From positions 1-64,000 of the forward strand of contig NW_027458567.1 in the NCBI RefSeq assembly GCF_050624435.1: a DNA stretch of 64,000 bases. Direction: 5' to 3'. This document shows, piece after piece, positions 11,831-30,360 of this stretch (position 1 is the first letter of the stretch; each line of letters opens with the position of its first letter). Both the position numbers and the translations under genes were made by a program. The notes beneath the pieces were generated by a model, which made no database searches, was not told the origin of the DNA, and saw nothing but the letters and a program-made list of their open reading frames with translations. This stretch comes from Tenrec ecaudatus (Eukaryota > Chordata > Mammalia > Afrosoricida > Tenrecidae).

Positions 11831-13959
11831 TCAATCTTTATGCTTTCCATTTAATTTTTGACAAATTCCATTTTTCCTAGATTCATAGTCCATACATTCC
11901 AAGTATTAACCAATGTTGGCCGCTATGTTTTCCCATTATTTGGGGTCAAACCCTGTCAGCAAGTGAAGGTCCTGAAGGTTTTGCTCCCGTAGGCCTGAAT
12001 CTATCCACAGCATTGTGATCAACTCTACTTTGAGAAGGCAGCTCTTCCTCACTGATCTTTTGAGTGCCTTCCAACCCGAAGGGCTCATCTTCTGGCCCTG
12101 TATCTGGCAATGTTCATTTGCTACTTATTAAGTTTTCAGTGTGTGACATTGTTTCACTGCTATCCAGAAGGTTCTCAGTGGTGAATCCCTCTGAAGTGGA
12201 CAGCCTAGTCTGTTCTTAGTCTGGAAACTCTGTTGCTTTGGGTTTATTGGTATTTGAAATACCGGTGACATAGTCCCAGAGTCACAGCAACATACATGAC
12301 ACCACAGCATGACAAACCTACAGACAAGTGGTGGGAGCAACAGCCTAGGGAAGGGACAATGAAGGGGCTCCTCTGGCACAAGGCCTAAAGCCTTGGGGGG
12401 TCTGCAGTAAAGGATGTCCCTTAAGGTCACCCAGGGAGGCACCTCCACAGGCTCTCCATTCATGAACAAGGGCAGATCACAGGGACAAAGAACTTTACCC
12501 AGGCCACATAGTGAGTCAGCTCACATTTCCAGCCCATCCATAGACCCTACCTCTTGACTCTGGAAGAGGACGGTGAGTAGCAGGCACATGTGTGCATGTC
12601 AGAGAAGTGTGTGTCATATCTTTGGGGCCTTCCCATGCTTTTTGCATCATCAGTGGGATTCAAGAGTTAGCATGAGTCCTCTTAAGGACAAGGACCATGT
12701 CCTCTCCTGGCCTCTGCCCTCCTCCTAGCTCCCTGTAAAGGCCTGAGGACATGAATGCTGAACTTAAATGAACCAGTCTGTACCATGTGTGTGATTAGGG
12801 TATCTACACTGGGGGGCTTCCAAAAGTTGATGGAAAAATTCCATGATCTTTTCATCCCACTGTTACAGCTCCCTGACGCAATATGTCATATACTGTGGGA
12901 CATGTGTGAGGTGGCTACTGTAGGTGTAGGGATGTCCTGTAGTGGTGACAAGAACATTTGCATGCAAGTGATTACTGCAGCCTATGACAAGAGATAACTG
13001 GATGCTACACTGTATGGGTACACTGTATGGGTACATACATATGGGTGACCTATAGGGTACCTGTACCATGGTGACCCCTCTTTGGGGCCACATGAGTAGC
13101 CTGTGTGTGAGAGTCACCTGTAGGAGTTTATGGGGTATCTGAATTATGTGAGTGCTCTGTTTGGGGCCTCCTGCTGCGTGTGCCTCAGAATGTCTAAACT
13201 CTGTGAACATATTTCTAGAAGTTTCTACTATAGATAAAAATGGATGTGGCTGTGATATCTCTGTGGAATGGGAAATAAAGGGGATTCCCAGAGACGAACA
13301 GGAAGATGACAGGTGCTGAGGGGTCAGCAGTGTGGACAAAAGTAAGGACCCGGGGGTGGTGTGACTGCTCCCAGCTCCCAGTAAGCAACTGCCCTCTTCA
13401 GACATATCTCTGCCCTAGGGGTGGTGCCCACTCCTCCCAGCTCTTGAGGGAGGGGGTCTCCTCTCAGAGGAAGGGGCTTTCTGAGTCTGTGCAGATCTTC
13501 CTCTGAAATTGAATCTCACTTTTGCAAACTTAAGTCAAACAGGCATTTATGTTTGGGGTCTAAAGGAGCAGCAGGCGAGATGGTGAAAGGCAGATGCTGC
13601 CTGGAAGAGCTTACCCGGTGGCCAGGAGGCTGTGCCACATGGCAGGACACACGGACCACTGTAGCCTCACCCTCAACAGTTTGCTGAGGGGCACCTCTCT
13701 GAAGGCTCACGGAGTCAAATGAGGGCCGGGGCAGGTACTGCTGGTATCCTGCATTTGCTAACTGCATATACAGCAGCCAGCATGTTGCCACGGTTACCTT
13801 GTTACCTTGTTGCTGGGTGGTGGGGCCAAGGCCATGCCAGCCAGCTAACTGCCTGAAAATGCTTGATTTATTCTAAAAAGCAGCCTTAGCACTTTGCTGT
13901 AACTTCTCATATGGTGTGTTTTTTCCAAATTACTCTCTGGGAAAAAGATACTCACTGTG

Positions 13960-13973
13960 TATCTATCTATCTA

Positions 13974-14008
<35 letters not shown>

Positions 14009-14010
14009 GT
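13960..14010 (+). repeat. (TATC)/(TGTC)n compound microsatellite
   Basis: Tetranucleotide run changing from tatc to tgtc units. Confidence 0.95.
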
Positions 14011-14265
14011 AAGGTGGGTCTGGCAGGTACCCTGTGCATAGTGAGTGCAAGCACTGGGTGAGTCACTTCTTTGCTATGAGAATAATGAGTAGAATATGTG
14101 TGAGGGAGATCTGCATCCATGACAGGGGTCCGCCATGGAAACGGGGTCTGCTCTGGGCGAGGAGGTTTTGCTGTGTGAAGGGGAATCTGCTCTGTGAGGC
14201 GATCTGCTTGTGTTTGGGGGAATGTTCTGTGAGTCAGCAGGATGTGTCAGGGGGATCATTTACTC

Positions 14266-14457
14266 CAGGGGTTCTCAACCTGTGGGTCGAGACCCCTTTG
14301 GGGGTCAAATGACCCTTTCACAGGGGCTGCCCGATTCATAACAGTAGCAAAATGGCAGTATTTAAGTAGCAATGAAAATAATGTTATGGTTGGAGGTCAC
14401 CACAACATGAGGAACTGTATTAAAGGGTGGCGGCATTAGGAAAGTGGAGAACCACTG
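14266..14457 (+). mobile_element. SPIN non-autonomous hAT transposon (MITE)
   Basis: The ends are caggggttctcaacctgtgg and gtggagaaccactg, with the internal SPIN signature ttcataacagtagcaaaatg. It is 192 bases with the same internal deletion as the copy at 35846. Flanking octamers are not a clear match. Confidence 0.9.
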
Positions 14458-14824
14458 ATTCTCTATGGAGGGGCTCGGCTGCATGGCAGGGGGGTCCTAT
14501 TGTGGAGGGAAGGGATCTGCTAAGTGGGAAGGAATCTGCTGTAGGGGAGATCTGTTCTGGGAAGGTGTCCCTATGGGAGAAGACTGCTCCCAGGCAGGGG
14601 TCTGCATGTTTGCCAGGGTCATCACAGACACCCCGAGAGGGGGCATTTGGGGGACACTGCTCCGCACTGCTTCTGTGCTGTGTATGACGGGCATGGACAC
14701 CTTGTGGTGAGTGGGCCACATGTGTGTTGCATATACTGTGTGCACAGTACAGATTGCGTGTGCCCGTGGGAAGGGAAGATCCTGAGTGTGGTGGGTATCC
14801 TCAGGTGACGGGTATATTTTGCTG

Positions 14825-14985
14825 TGGGCATATATTTGTGAGCTGGCTGCTAACCACAAGGTCAGCAGTTGAAACCCAAGAGTTACTCCATGGGAGAAAG
14901 ATGAGGCTATTTGCTCTGGTAAAGATTTCCCATCCCAGAAATCCCAGGAGTCGGGACTGACTGACTGTGGCAGTGAGTAGTATAT
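14825..14985 (+). mobile_element. AfroSINE-type SINE
   Basis: ggctgctaaccacaaggtca head, gggagaaagatgaggctatt body and a diverged gactgtggcagtgag tail. Confidence 0.7.
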
Positions 14986-15309
14986 GAGGCATATGTGGTA
15001 TATATAACATCTACCTTGTGCTGAGTACGGATCGTAGATATGGCCTGTGACGAGAGCCTCCTTGCACACCGCAGATTCCATTCCCACCATTGTGTGGGTG
15101 TGGGGTATATGTGAGAAGGATAGGCTAGGCCAGATGTGCTGTATGTGTGGTAGGTATATACCATGTGGAGTGTATGTGTGTATGTGTGTGTATGATGTAA
15201 AGTTACCACAGACATGTTATGTTTGTGATAACTTTACGTTGGGCATATGGTGTACACCTTACCTGTGATAAGTATATAGTGTCTTGGGTATAATTGACAA
15301 GTAATAGAG

Positions 15310-15480
15310 GGTCAGCAGAAAAAGAGGAAGACTCTCAAAGAGATGGATTGACCCAGTGGCCACCATGGCGGGCTCAAACCTAGGAATAATTGAGAGGATG
15401 GTTCTGGACCGGTCAGTGTACGTTCTCTTGTATATAGGGCGACTGTGAGTTGGTACTCAAAGATGCTTAACAACAAATAG
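15310..15480 (+). mobile_element. RTE1 3' end
   Basis: Plus-strand RTE1 tail (agatggattgacccagtggc), the gggcgactgtgagttgg block, and a terminal aacaacaaa-type tail. Confidence 0.65.
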
Positions 15481-15549
15481 CACGCAGAGTATACACAAAG
15501 TGCATGGTCTTTTGATGACTGCACATCATGCACGTGTGGAGATCTCAGC

Positions 15550-15660
15550 AGTGCGAGCCCACCAGCCACTCTGCAGGAGGAAGATGAGGTTATCTGCTCC
15601 CATAAAGATGTACAGCCTCTGAAAGCCTATGCAGACAGGGCCACTCTGCGTCCCCAGCGA
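15550..15660 (+). mobile_element. AfroSINE-type SINE fragment
   Basis: aggaagatgaggttatctgc then cataaagatgtacagcctct; head lost. Confidence 0.55.
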
Positions 15661-15927
15661 CCCACCCGAGGTAGGATGGGTATACACTTTGTGGTTCCAA
15701 GTGAGCACCATGTAGTGACGTCCTCCGCGTGTGAGGGGTCTAGTCTACTCCACGTGTGTTGTGTGTGGGCACACTGCGGCTTTGCAGCTTGTGATGGAAA
15801 TATGGGGGCTGGTGCCTGTCTGGGAGATGCCCTCCTGGGAGGGGCCCTGGCAGGGAGCAGTGGAATCTCCATCTGTTTCCAGAACCACCCCACCCCAGAC
15901 ACCACCCCAGACCCTTGAGGGCACTGA

Positions 15928-23447
<7,520 letters not shown>

Positions 23448-24323
23448 TCATGGTATGCCTGTGACTCAGTCTTGCCCCTCCCTTGGCCCTGGGATGAGCT
23501 CTCCACCCAAAGACCCTAGCAGGGATGGCAGTTGGGGGTCCAGGTGTTCCCTCTCCAGGACCCCAGATCCAAGCCACCCAGCCCATTGCCAGATGGAACA
23601 AAGCGACTTCCTGTCCCCGTTGTGGCCAGCCTCCCCCCAGGGCCTCCTCTCCCTCTCCCCAACAGATCTGCAGAAGTTGCCTCCAGCGAGCCTGGACTGG
23701 ATTCACGGATTCACACCCAGGTCCTGGATGGCAGCACAGACAGATGCAGGGCCAGGACTGCAAGCTGACCTCAACCCTCAGGCGTGAACTGGAGAGGCCT
23801 TCCTCCCAGGCCAAAGCCCGCCGGCCTCACAGGCTTCTCTCGCCTCCCTTTCTCTGGGCTGGTTGGAAGCCCTGCACTGTGCTGATGCTCTAGGCAGGAG
23901 AGCATCCTGGAGGAGGGGCTGGGATGCTGGGCCCCCCCTCACTGGGTCGGTTTCTCTGGAAGAGATGGAGCTCATCCAGACCAGGGTCATCGGTAAGGGG
24001 AGCGTGGAATGGCACAGCTCAGGGAGAGGTGGCCTAGGAAGGTCCTGCTCATATCTGACCCATTTCCGTAGTCCCAGCATCCCAACTTCTCTCCGGGGCT
24101 TAGGGTGGTTCCCAGTAGCCTCAGGAGGCCTGCCCAGGCTCCTATGGAGCTTCCCAAGGCCGCCCGACTTGGGCTGCCCTGACTCTGAGACCTGTGTGTC
24201 CCATCATGGCTTCCAGGGTGGGTGCTTTGGACCTGGAGGGTGCAGAAGGCGGCGTGTCAGAGCCCCGGATGTTGGGTCTTTATTCACCGATGGATGGCTC
24301 CTGGATGCTGCTCGCGTGCGCAT

Positions 24324-24358
<35 letters not shown>

Positions 24359-24465
24359 CTCTGTTGGGATGGCAGAGGTCAAGTTGACCCCCAGGTGGCC
24401 TCGTGCTCTGCTCTTCAGAGTTTGGAGAAATCGGAACAATAAACAGATGCAGGTGGCCACTCTGC
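23448..24465 (+). other. EBF4: EBF4 3'UTR (inferred) with poly(A) signal
   Basis: After the stop codon the first plausible plus-strand AATAAA is at 24438-24443, giving a 3'UTR of about 1 kb. It contains a CA microsatellite. The extent is inferred from the signal alone; no cleavage site can be proven. Confidence 0.5.
24321..24355 (+). repeat. (CA)n microsatellite in the EBF4 3'UTR
   Basis: About 16 CA units upstream of the AATAAA signal. Confidence 0.97.
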
Positions 24466-24974
24466 TTCTCGTGCCTGCTTCCTTGGTGCTGGACTGTGTT
24501 GGAACAGTTCCGCTGCTCTTACAGGGGCCCCCTCCAAACTGGGTCTGCTGGGAAGAGCCTTGGGGGCACCCCTTTCAACTGAGCAGCTCTTCTCTGCCCT
24601 GTGTCTGTTTTGGGGTATGACAAGGACAGGAGCCAGGCGTGGCCTTGAATCCCTAGGTCCTTGGGAGCACACTCTGGCCACTAAGGAGGCTGAGTGCCCC
24701 AGCTGCCTGGCAGGCCAAAGTGAGGGGCTAGTGTCAAAGGATGCTGCTTAGAATCCAACAGATCAAAATGAACACCTTAGCTAGTTGCACAGAGGCCCAG
24801 AAGTAGGACTGGGCCCAGAGTCACCTGTGGGGCTTCATCTGGCAGCGTGCACCATTTGGGGCTAATTATTCTAAGCCATCTCTTGACCACTTTGTTCTCC
24901 TCGGGTCTAGGCACCTCCTAGCTGTGTTACTTCAGGGTTTGGAAGAAGGGGTGGTAAAGTGGCAAGGTTCTCAG

Positions 24975-25095
24975 GCCCATTCCCCCTTCTTGCAATGAGT
25001 CCCAGTCACATGCCCACCCCCTGAAATGTACCTCTGAAATGTACCCCACCCCCTGAAATGAGTCCCAGTCACATCCCCACCCCCTGAAATGCACC
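24975..25095 (+). repeat. Short degenerate tandem repeat
   Basis: Repeats of cccaccccctgaaatg with cagtcacat spacers, three to four partial units. Confidence 0.75.
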
Positions 25096-25162
25096 CCCAA
25101 AGTTTGGCTTTCTGACCTGGAAGCCACTTGTCAGATGACCCACCCACTCCACTCAGCTAGGG

Positions 25163-25368
25163 CAAGGGTGAGCAAACTTTTGAGATGGAAGAGCCAGTCC
25201 TGTGTCTCACAACAATTTAAAAGACATTCGAGAGCCATAAATAGGTTTTTACAAACAAATGAAGGCACTAATCTGAATAATGTCCTCTAATTTTGTTCAG
25301 TTGAACTTCAGCGCCACACATACATGCGGGAAGAGCCTCATACGGCTCGTGAGCTACAGTTTGCTGTG
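25163..25368 (-). mobile_element. hAT-like MITE (second family)
   Basis: A segment bounded by gggtgagcaaactttt and cagtttgctgtg, which are near inverted repeats, with agagcc/ggctcg blocks inside. The reverse complement aligns along its length with 57915-58130, so the two are copies of one family. It resembles OposCharlie-like hAT MITEs; the exact family is unproven. Confidence 0.55.
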
Positions 25369-25525
25369 TGGGGAGCCGGGTAGCGTAGTGGCCTTTCGAT
25401 CTGATCCGAATGGTCAGCAGTTCGAAACCAGCAGCAGCTCCACAGGGGGAAGACTGAATTTTCCACTTTGGTGAACAGTTACAGTCCCATAACCCACAGG
25501 GACTCACGGCAGGGAGACCGGTGAC
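25369..25525 (+). mobile_element. AfroSINE-type SINE
   Basis: tggggagccgggtagcgtag head directly after the hAT-like MITE, with ggtcagcagttcgaaaccag B-box. Confidence 0.75.
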
Positions 25526-25699
25526 CCTCCTCAGGCCTGTGCTCTCCTCTGCCTGGCTCTGGCCTTTGGATCCCTGTCCTTCCCTGACCCATGCGTCCAT
25601 GTCCTGAAACTGTGAACAGCCCACCTGCCGAAGCATGCCCTGGCCTTCAGAGGTGCTCTTGACCAACACCTGAGACTCCTCGGGGCCCCACGACAGGGT

Positions 25700-25925
25700 G
25701 CCTTCACCTGGGTTGTCTAGAGAAGCAAAACTGGTGACACGTAGAGCTATCAATGTGAAGGAGAGTTTTGTTCCTTGGATATGGCTTGGCCCATTGCAGG
25801 GGATGGGCTGGCAAGTCCCAGACCCGAGGATCAGGCAGCAAGCTGGAGACCTCTGCTGCCTCGGTCGCGAAGCCAAAACCTGCAGGGAGAGAGGAAGCCA
25901 GAGGACTTCGTTTGTTTGCTTTTTA
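25700..25925 (-). mobile_element. LTR-like fragment (ERVL/MaLR type, tentative)
   Basis: The stretch gggttgtctagagaagcaaa followed by gcaagtcccagacccgaggatc and the gcagcaagctggagacct block resembles reversed LTR fragments common in placental genomes. The boundaries and family are uncertain. Confidence 0.35.
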
Positions 25926-26151
25926 ATAATAGTCTGTTGTGTTTCCAGGGGAAACTGACACAGCAAATGGGCCCTGTTCCGACTATGTCTGAGCAAATTG
26001 CTCAGCAGCGTCAGTTCCATGTTACTCAGGGCGCCAACCTCCTTGTTGATGGCAGCCTGGTGGTTCCATTTCCAGTAGTCCAGTTTCCCAGCGCCTTGTC
26101 TTCTCAGCGTTGCTTTAGAGTGACTGTTGACCATTTGGTCTCATACCGATT

Positions 26152-26470
26152 TTAAATTGTTTTATGGGCATGAAATTCACACCTCATACAATTCAACCAT
26201 TCGGTGATACTAGGAAGAGTTGTGCGCCCATCACCACAACCGATTTGAGAAGACTCTTTTCCTGTACCCATTGTTATTGGCTCCCCATTTCCCTCCCACC
26301 TCCCTGCACAATTCATCCTGTTACTGTCTCTGTATTTACCTCATACATGTGTTTTTCATAAGGAGTGCTATACTTACGGGGAGCCTTTATGTGGTGTGCC
26401 AGTCTGTTGTTTTGCTAAAAGGTCACCTCAAGGGGGAGTTTGGGTTCAAGGTTGAAAGACTCTCAGGGTG
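26152..26470 (-). mobile_element. Old L1 3' end
   Basis: aattcacacctcatacaatt, gcccatcaccacaac and similar phrases are typical of reversed mammalian L1M 3' ends. Confidence 0.55.
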
Positions 26471-26571
26471 ATAGTCACTGACTGTCCTCTAGCCATAGTG
26501 GGTCCAGTTAGTCGACATTTTCAGAGTCTGTATTCTGTTCTGCATTTTTCTCATGTTATAACAGGGTCTGG

Positions 26572-26775
26572 AAGGAGCCCTGGTGGCATAGTGAGTTAAG
26601 TGTTGGGCTGCCCACCGTAGGGCTGGTGGTTCAAATCCACCAGCTGCTTTATGGGGGAACAATGAGGTTGGCTGCTCCTGTCAAAGCTTTACAGCCTCGA
26701 AATCCGAGGGAGCAGCTCTGCTCTGTCCTGTAGGGTTGCTATGAGTCCGACTCAACCGTGGCAGTGAGTTTACCA
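26572..26775 (+). mobile_element. AfroSINE-type SINE, near full length
   Basis: The best copy here for the tRNA-like promoter: A-box-like TGGCATAGTGAG and B-box GGTTCAAATCC, then tgctatgagtccgactcaac tail. Confidence 0.88.
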
Positions 26776-27639
26776 GGGTCCATGGACTTGATCAGAACAG
26801 TAGGTAATGGTCGTCGGGCACCATCTAATTCTTCTGGTCTCAGGTAGGTGAGGGTATGACTTGTGCAGACTAATTTTTTTCTCTCTGAGACATTGGTTTC
26901 CTTCTTTCTCCATTGCTTCTGATGAATGGAAGCCAATTGTTGACTCTTAGATGGCAACCCACAAGCTTTTAAAACCCCCAGCTGTGGCTCACTAAACGTG
27001 GGTGCAGAACATGAAGCTTTTCTTTTTTTTTTTAGTTCAAGAATCGTTTGTTAGTGAACTTTTTCTTTTTCATAGCATGAATGTTGTAAACTATACAGTG
27101 CCAGCTGCCCCCTGTCACAGAGGTCCCGCGTTTTCCAACCCAGAAAACCAATGGCACGGAGTATTTGTGTCCGGAAAGTCCTCGTAGCTGTAACCTATAA
27201 GCATGCTCACACGTGTCAGGATGTATAGATATTTATCTGCGCACACATATGTACTCATCTGTGCTTACCTATCCTTATGCCTTCACACACTCATAGATGA
27301 CCACACACTTGTTATGTAATTACCGCTGCTGTTCATCCCAGACTTACGTCCCGAGAACTGGAGTTCAGGTGATGGGAAGAGTGTAGGGCTGAGAGCGAGC
27401 GAGCCTGGCCAGCACATCTATTAATATGCTCGAGAACCTCAGCCTAGCCAAGTTGCCTCATAGCGTTCACCATCACGCAGGGATAGCCTTCTGGGGAGCC
27501 GGCCTGACTCACGGTGCGCTCCCGGCCCCCTCCCTACTTTCTTCTTCCAACCTGCCGTACCAAGAGCTGCTCCATTCATTCAGGCTCCAAGGAGCTCCCA
27601 CTGGCCAGGGCCCTTCGAGTCTGAACATTTGTAGGACTC

Positions 27640-27830
27640 TATGCTGAGTATAGGAAGGCATCGTCGTGGGACTGGGTGAAAGATGGGGCCTTGTACTTCT
27701 GTAAAGAGTTACAGTTTCAGAAACCCACAGCGGAGACTTCCACCCTGCCCTGTAGTGTCGCCATGTGTTGGAATTGACTCGATGTCGTTGCGGTGTTTGT
27801 TTGTTTGTTTGTTTGTTTGTTTGTTTGGGT
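27640..27830 (+). mobile_element. AfroSINE-type SINE with (GTTT)n tail
   Basis: The body agagttacagtttcagaaac and tail ttggaattgactcgatgtcg are followed by a tetranucleotide run at 27793-27828. Confidence 0.75.
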
Positions 27831-28227
27831 ATTCTTGGTTCCTGGGATAGGTCAGATCACATGAGATGGGACATCAGTCAGTCCTCCAAGATCTTAAAAC
27901 ACCGCTCAGGCGATCATTCAAATGACCCCTGACTGCCCGCTCAACACAGCAGACATAATTCAACCATGTGGCTCCCCCCCCCCCCCATGTCTTCATTTCG
28001 GTTCTTCCAGAGACAGGGTTAGAGACAAGTTCCCAGTGTAGGACACACCTCAGAGTTTTCCCACCCAAGGGGAAGGGATCTGGGGTATGGATCCACTAAC
28101 TGGCGGCTTATGTCAGTGATTTTATACCCAAAGTGGTACATTGTTTTGCATAAAATTTGTTGTTTTATAGTGTAGGCCTGTAATTCTTAAGAAATTACTC
28201 ATTTTAATCTCTCTAGTAGACATTCCA

Positions 28228-28738
28228 TGTGGAGGGAGGTCAGACGCTTACAGACATCCTCCCCAAGGGCAATTAGTCACCAGAATACAGGGTAGGCCAG
28301 CTCCCTGCTACTGGGGACAATAAACCAGTTCTCCCTGAGGCCTGAGACCAAGCATTCTCACCCTACTGATAATGGTTCCTGTGGAGGTCCAGAGAACAGG
28401 TCAAACTTAAGCTGCCATCCTGAATCTAGCATCCGCCCATCTTGTCACACCCCCAATCCCTCCTCTTCCTATTGCATGTATGTCCCTAGACCACCCCCTC
28501 TCGTTACTGTATTACCTATAGCACAACCCCTTCCTGTGATGTATGTCCTCACCTGTAATTAGGGGGCTTGCATGTCCCCAGAGAAGATAAAAAGCCTGAG
28601 CCAGATTAAACCCTCTCTCTCCCTCCATGTGGATAACCAAGAGGGGCTGAGGTGAGCATGCTACCATGAATTGTGTCTGACTCCATTTATTTCAATACTT
28701 CTATCTCTCATGCTCTCTATAACTTTACAATGACTTCC
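28228..28738 (+). mobile_element. LTR, partial, first arm of an inverted pair
   Basis: It starts TGTGGAGGGAGGTCAGACGC and contains gagaagataaaaagcctgag and gaggtgagcatgctaccatg. Its reverse complement appears at 29445-30042. It is related at a distance to the 47046 family. A fossil. Confidence 0.75.
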
Positions 28739-28830
28739 TCCCAGGTCTCTAGACCAAAAGTTCCTTCCTCTGGGAACCATGCATTATACCTTTTTACTAC
28801 TTTTAGAAAACATTGCATCTTTTTTTCTTT

Positions 28831-29185
28831 AAATTAGATCTTTATTCAAAGTTTGTAGGTGGTCATTTGGTCGTTTTTGTTGGCCCCTGACCTCTCCCTG
28901 AAGACAATAGCCAAGGTCCAACGACTGCAGAAACCTGAAATCCCATCCCCACATGGAGATCCCTGGAGGGCTGGGTACCTGCCACCCTTTGTCCTTTACC
29001 ATCTGGACCCCAGGGTCAGGCCAAGGGTTCCACATAGCACCAGATACTTCCTGTCCAGCTCTGGCCTCTCTGAGGTGACCAGAGGCCGAGCTACACATAA
29101 GGAGGCAGAAAGCCGGGGTCGTGCGTGGCTCCAACTCAGGTGTCACCATTCCCCGTGGAGATTTGTCCCTGAGGTTCCGAGTCAG
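28831..29185 (-). pseudogene. Processed retrocopy between the inverted LTRs
   Basis: On the minus strand the insert ends with an AATAAA-type signal (ttgaataaagatc) and an A-rich tail. It is flanked by near-identical ACATTGCATCTTTTT duplicates (28810 and 29186). An open frame continues across it, but the parent mRNA is not recognised. The direct repeats and tail indicate LINE-mediated insertion. Confidence 0.6.
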
Positions 29186-29444
29186 ACATTGCATCTTTTT
29201 CTTTGTTACTTTTACACCCTGTCTCTTCAGTAAGTAGATGAGCATAGTACCATAAGTTTCAGGTTTACTTTTACCTTGCCCCATGGTCCTCTTTAAAACA
29301 CTCAGTCACTATTTCCACTGCTTACCTGCCAGTCCCCACGCCAGATCCTCACGTCACACAATTTTCCATTCACTCTACATTCCGGTGGGGCTGTACAATT
29401 GTTACATGGGATATAACTCATATTGCCACACGATAGGCGCCATT

Positions 29445-30042
29445 TGTCAGGAGAAGCCAGACCCTAACATCATTATGGGTCCGGTAGGTGCAATTGTATG
29501 TACAGCGATAATAAGTAACGATCACAGTAAGGTTATAGAGAGCATGAGAGATAAAAGAGAAGTATTGAAATAAATGGAGTCACACATAATTCATGGTAGC
29601 ATGCTCACTTCAGCCTGGCTTGGTGGTCCGCGTGGAGGGAGAGAGAGGGTTTAATGCTAGCCCAGGCTTTTAATCTTCTCTGGGGACATGCAAGCCCCCT
29701 AATTACAGGTGAGGACATACATCACAGGAAGGGGTTGTGCTATAGGTAATGCAGTCATGAGAGGGGGTGGTCTAGGGACGACTCGCAATGGGAAGAGGAA
29801 GGATTGGGGGGTGTACATACATGTGACAGGATGGGCGGATGCTAGATTCAGGATGGCAGCTTAACTTTGACCTGTTCTCTGGACCTCCACAGGAACCATT
29901 ATCAGTAGGGTGAGAACGCTTGGTCGCAGGCCTCAGGGAGAACTGGTTTATTGTCCCCAGTAGCAGGGAGCTGGCCTACCCTGTAGTCTGGTGACTAACT
30001 GCCCTCGGGGAGGATGTCTGTAAGCGTCTGACTTCCCCCACA
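29445..30042 (-). mobile_element. LTR, second arm of the inverted pair
   Basis: Terminal TG at 29445 and CA at 30042. It has the same family content as 28228-28738 in reverse, about 500 bases shared. No matching target duplication is seen at its edges. Confidence 0.75.
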
Positions 30043-30337
30043 AGTTCCAGGCATGATAAACTTTAATACACAGTGAACATTTACCCTGAGCCACACTTGG
30101 GATTTCTGTAGGGGGGTTAAGGGAACGTAGTATTGATACACAGTCACAATGCTTGCCATGGGATGCCAAATACTAGACCAGCAAACCCAAGGGCACATGC
30201 ACAGGGTCCCTACAGCCTCTGCGATGTCACAGGACCAGCTACAGTACAGAGTCCTTCAGAGCTGTCATTTGAGATGAAAACTGTCAACCCAATTGGGTAA
30301 ATATCACACACCAAGGTTTTCATAGTCCGCCCCCACA

Positions 30338-30360
30338 AAAAAAAAAAAAAAAAAAAAAAA
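30338..30360 (+). repeat. Poly(A) tract
   Basis: About 23 A. It may be a retroelement tail, but no clear element precedes it. Confidence 0.85.

Larger units (their letters stand above)
7146..12333 (-). mobile_element. RTE1-type LINE, nearly full length, with three nested insertions
   Basis: The minus strand shows the 5' leader at about 12130-12333, an endonuclease region near 11450-11760 (LGIRELRWTGSDNFES), reverse-transcriptase region pieces across 9050-10400, and the ORF end near 7160-7490 (YFGHVGRTDWSPEKDILLGK). It finishes at a gttgctgtt-type tail near 7146. This is the afrotherian RTE1/BovB-like family. Insertions sit at about 7624-7975, 8087-9037 and 10405-11190, leaving about 3.1 kb of RTE, close to the family length. 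The reading frame is interrupted many times, so the copy is inactive. Confidence 0.85.

Noticed and set aside
25268-26134. The longest open frame in the window (288 codons, minus strand)
   Set aside because: It runs through a hAT-like MITE, a SINE and an LTR-like fragment, with no domain pattern. Chance openness in repeats.
26580-26650. tRNA-like A and B boxes
   Set aside because: They are the promoter head of a tRNA-derived SINE; no acceptor stem or anticodon arm pairing of a real tRNA.
28829-29284. 151-codon frame as a gene
   Set aside because: It covers a retrocopy bounded by direct repeats and an A-rich tail, with no intron or promoter evidence.
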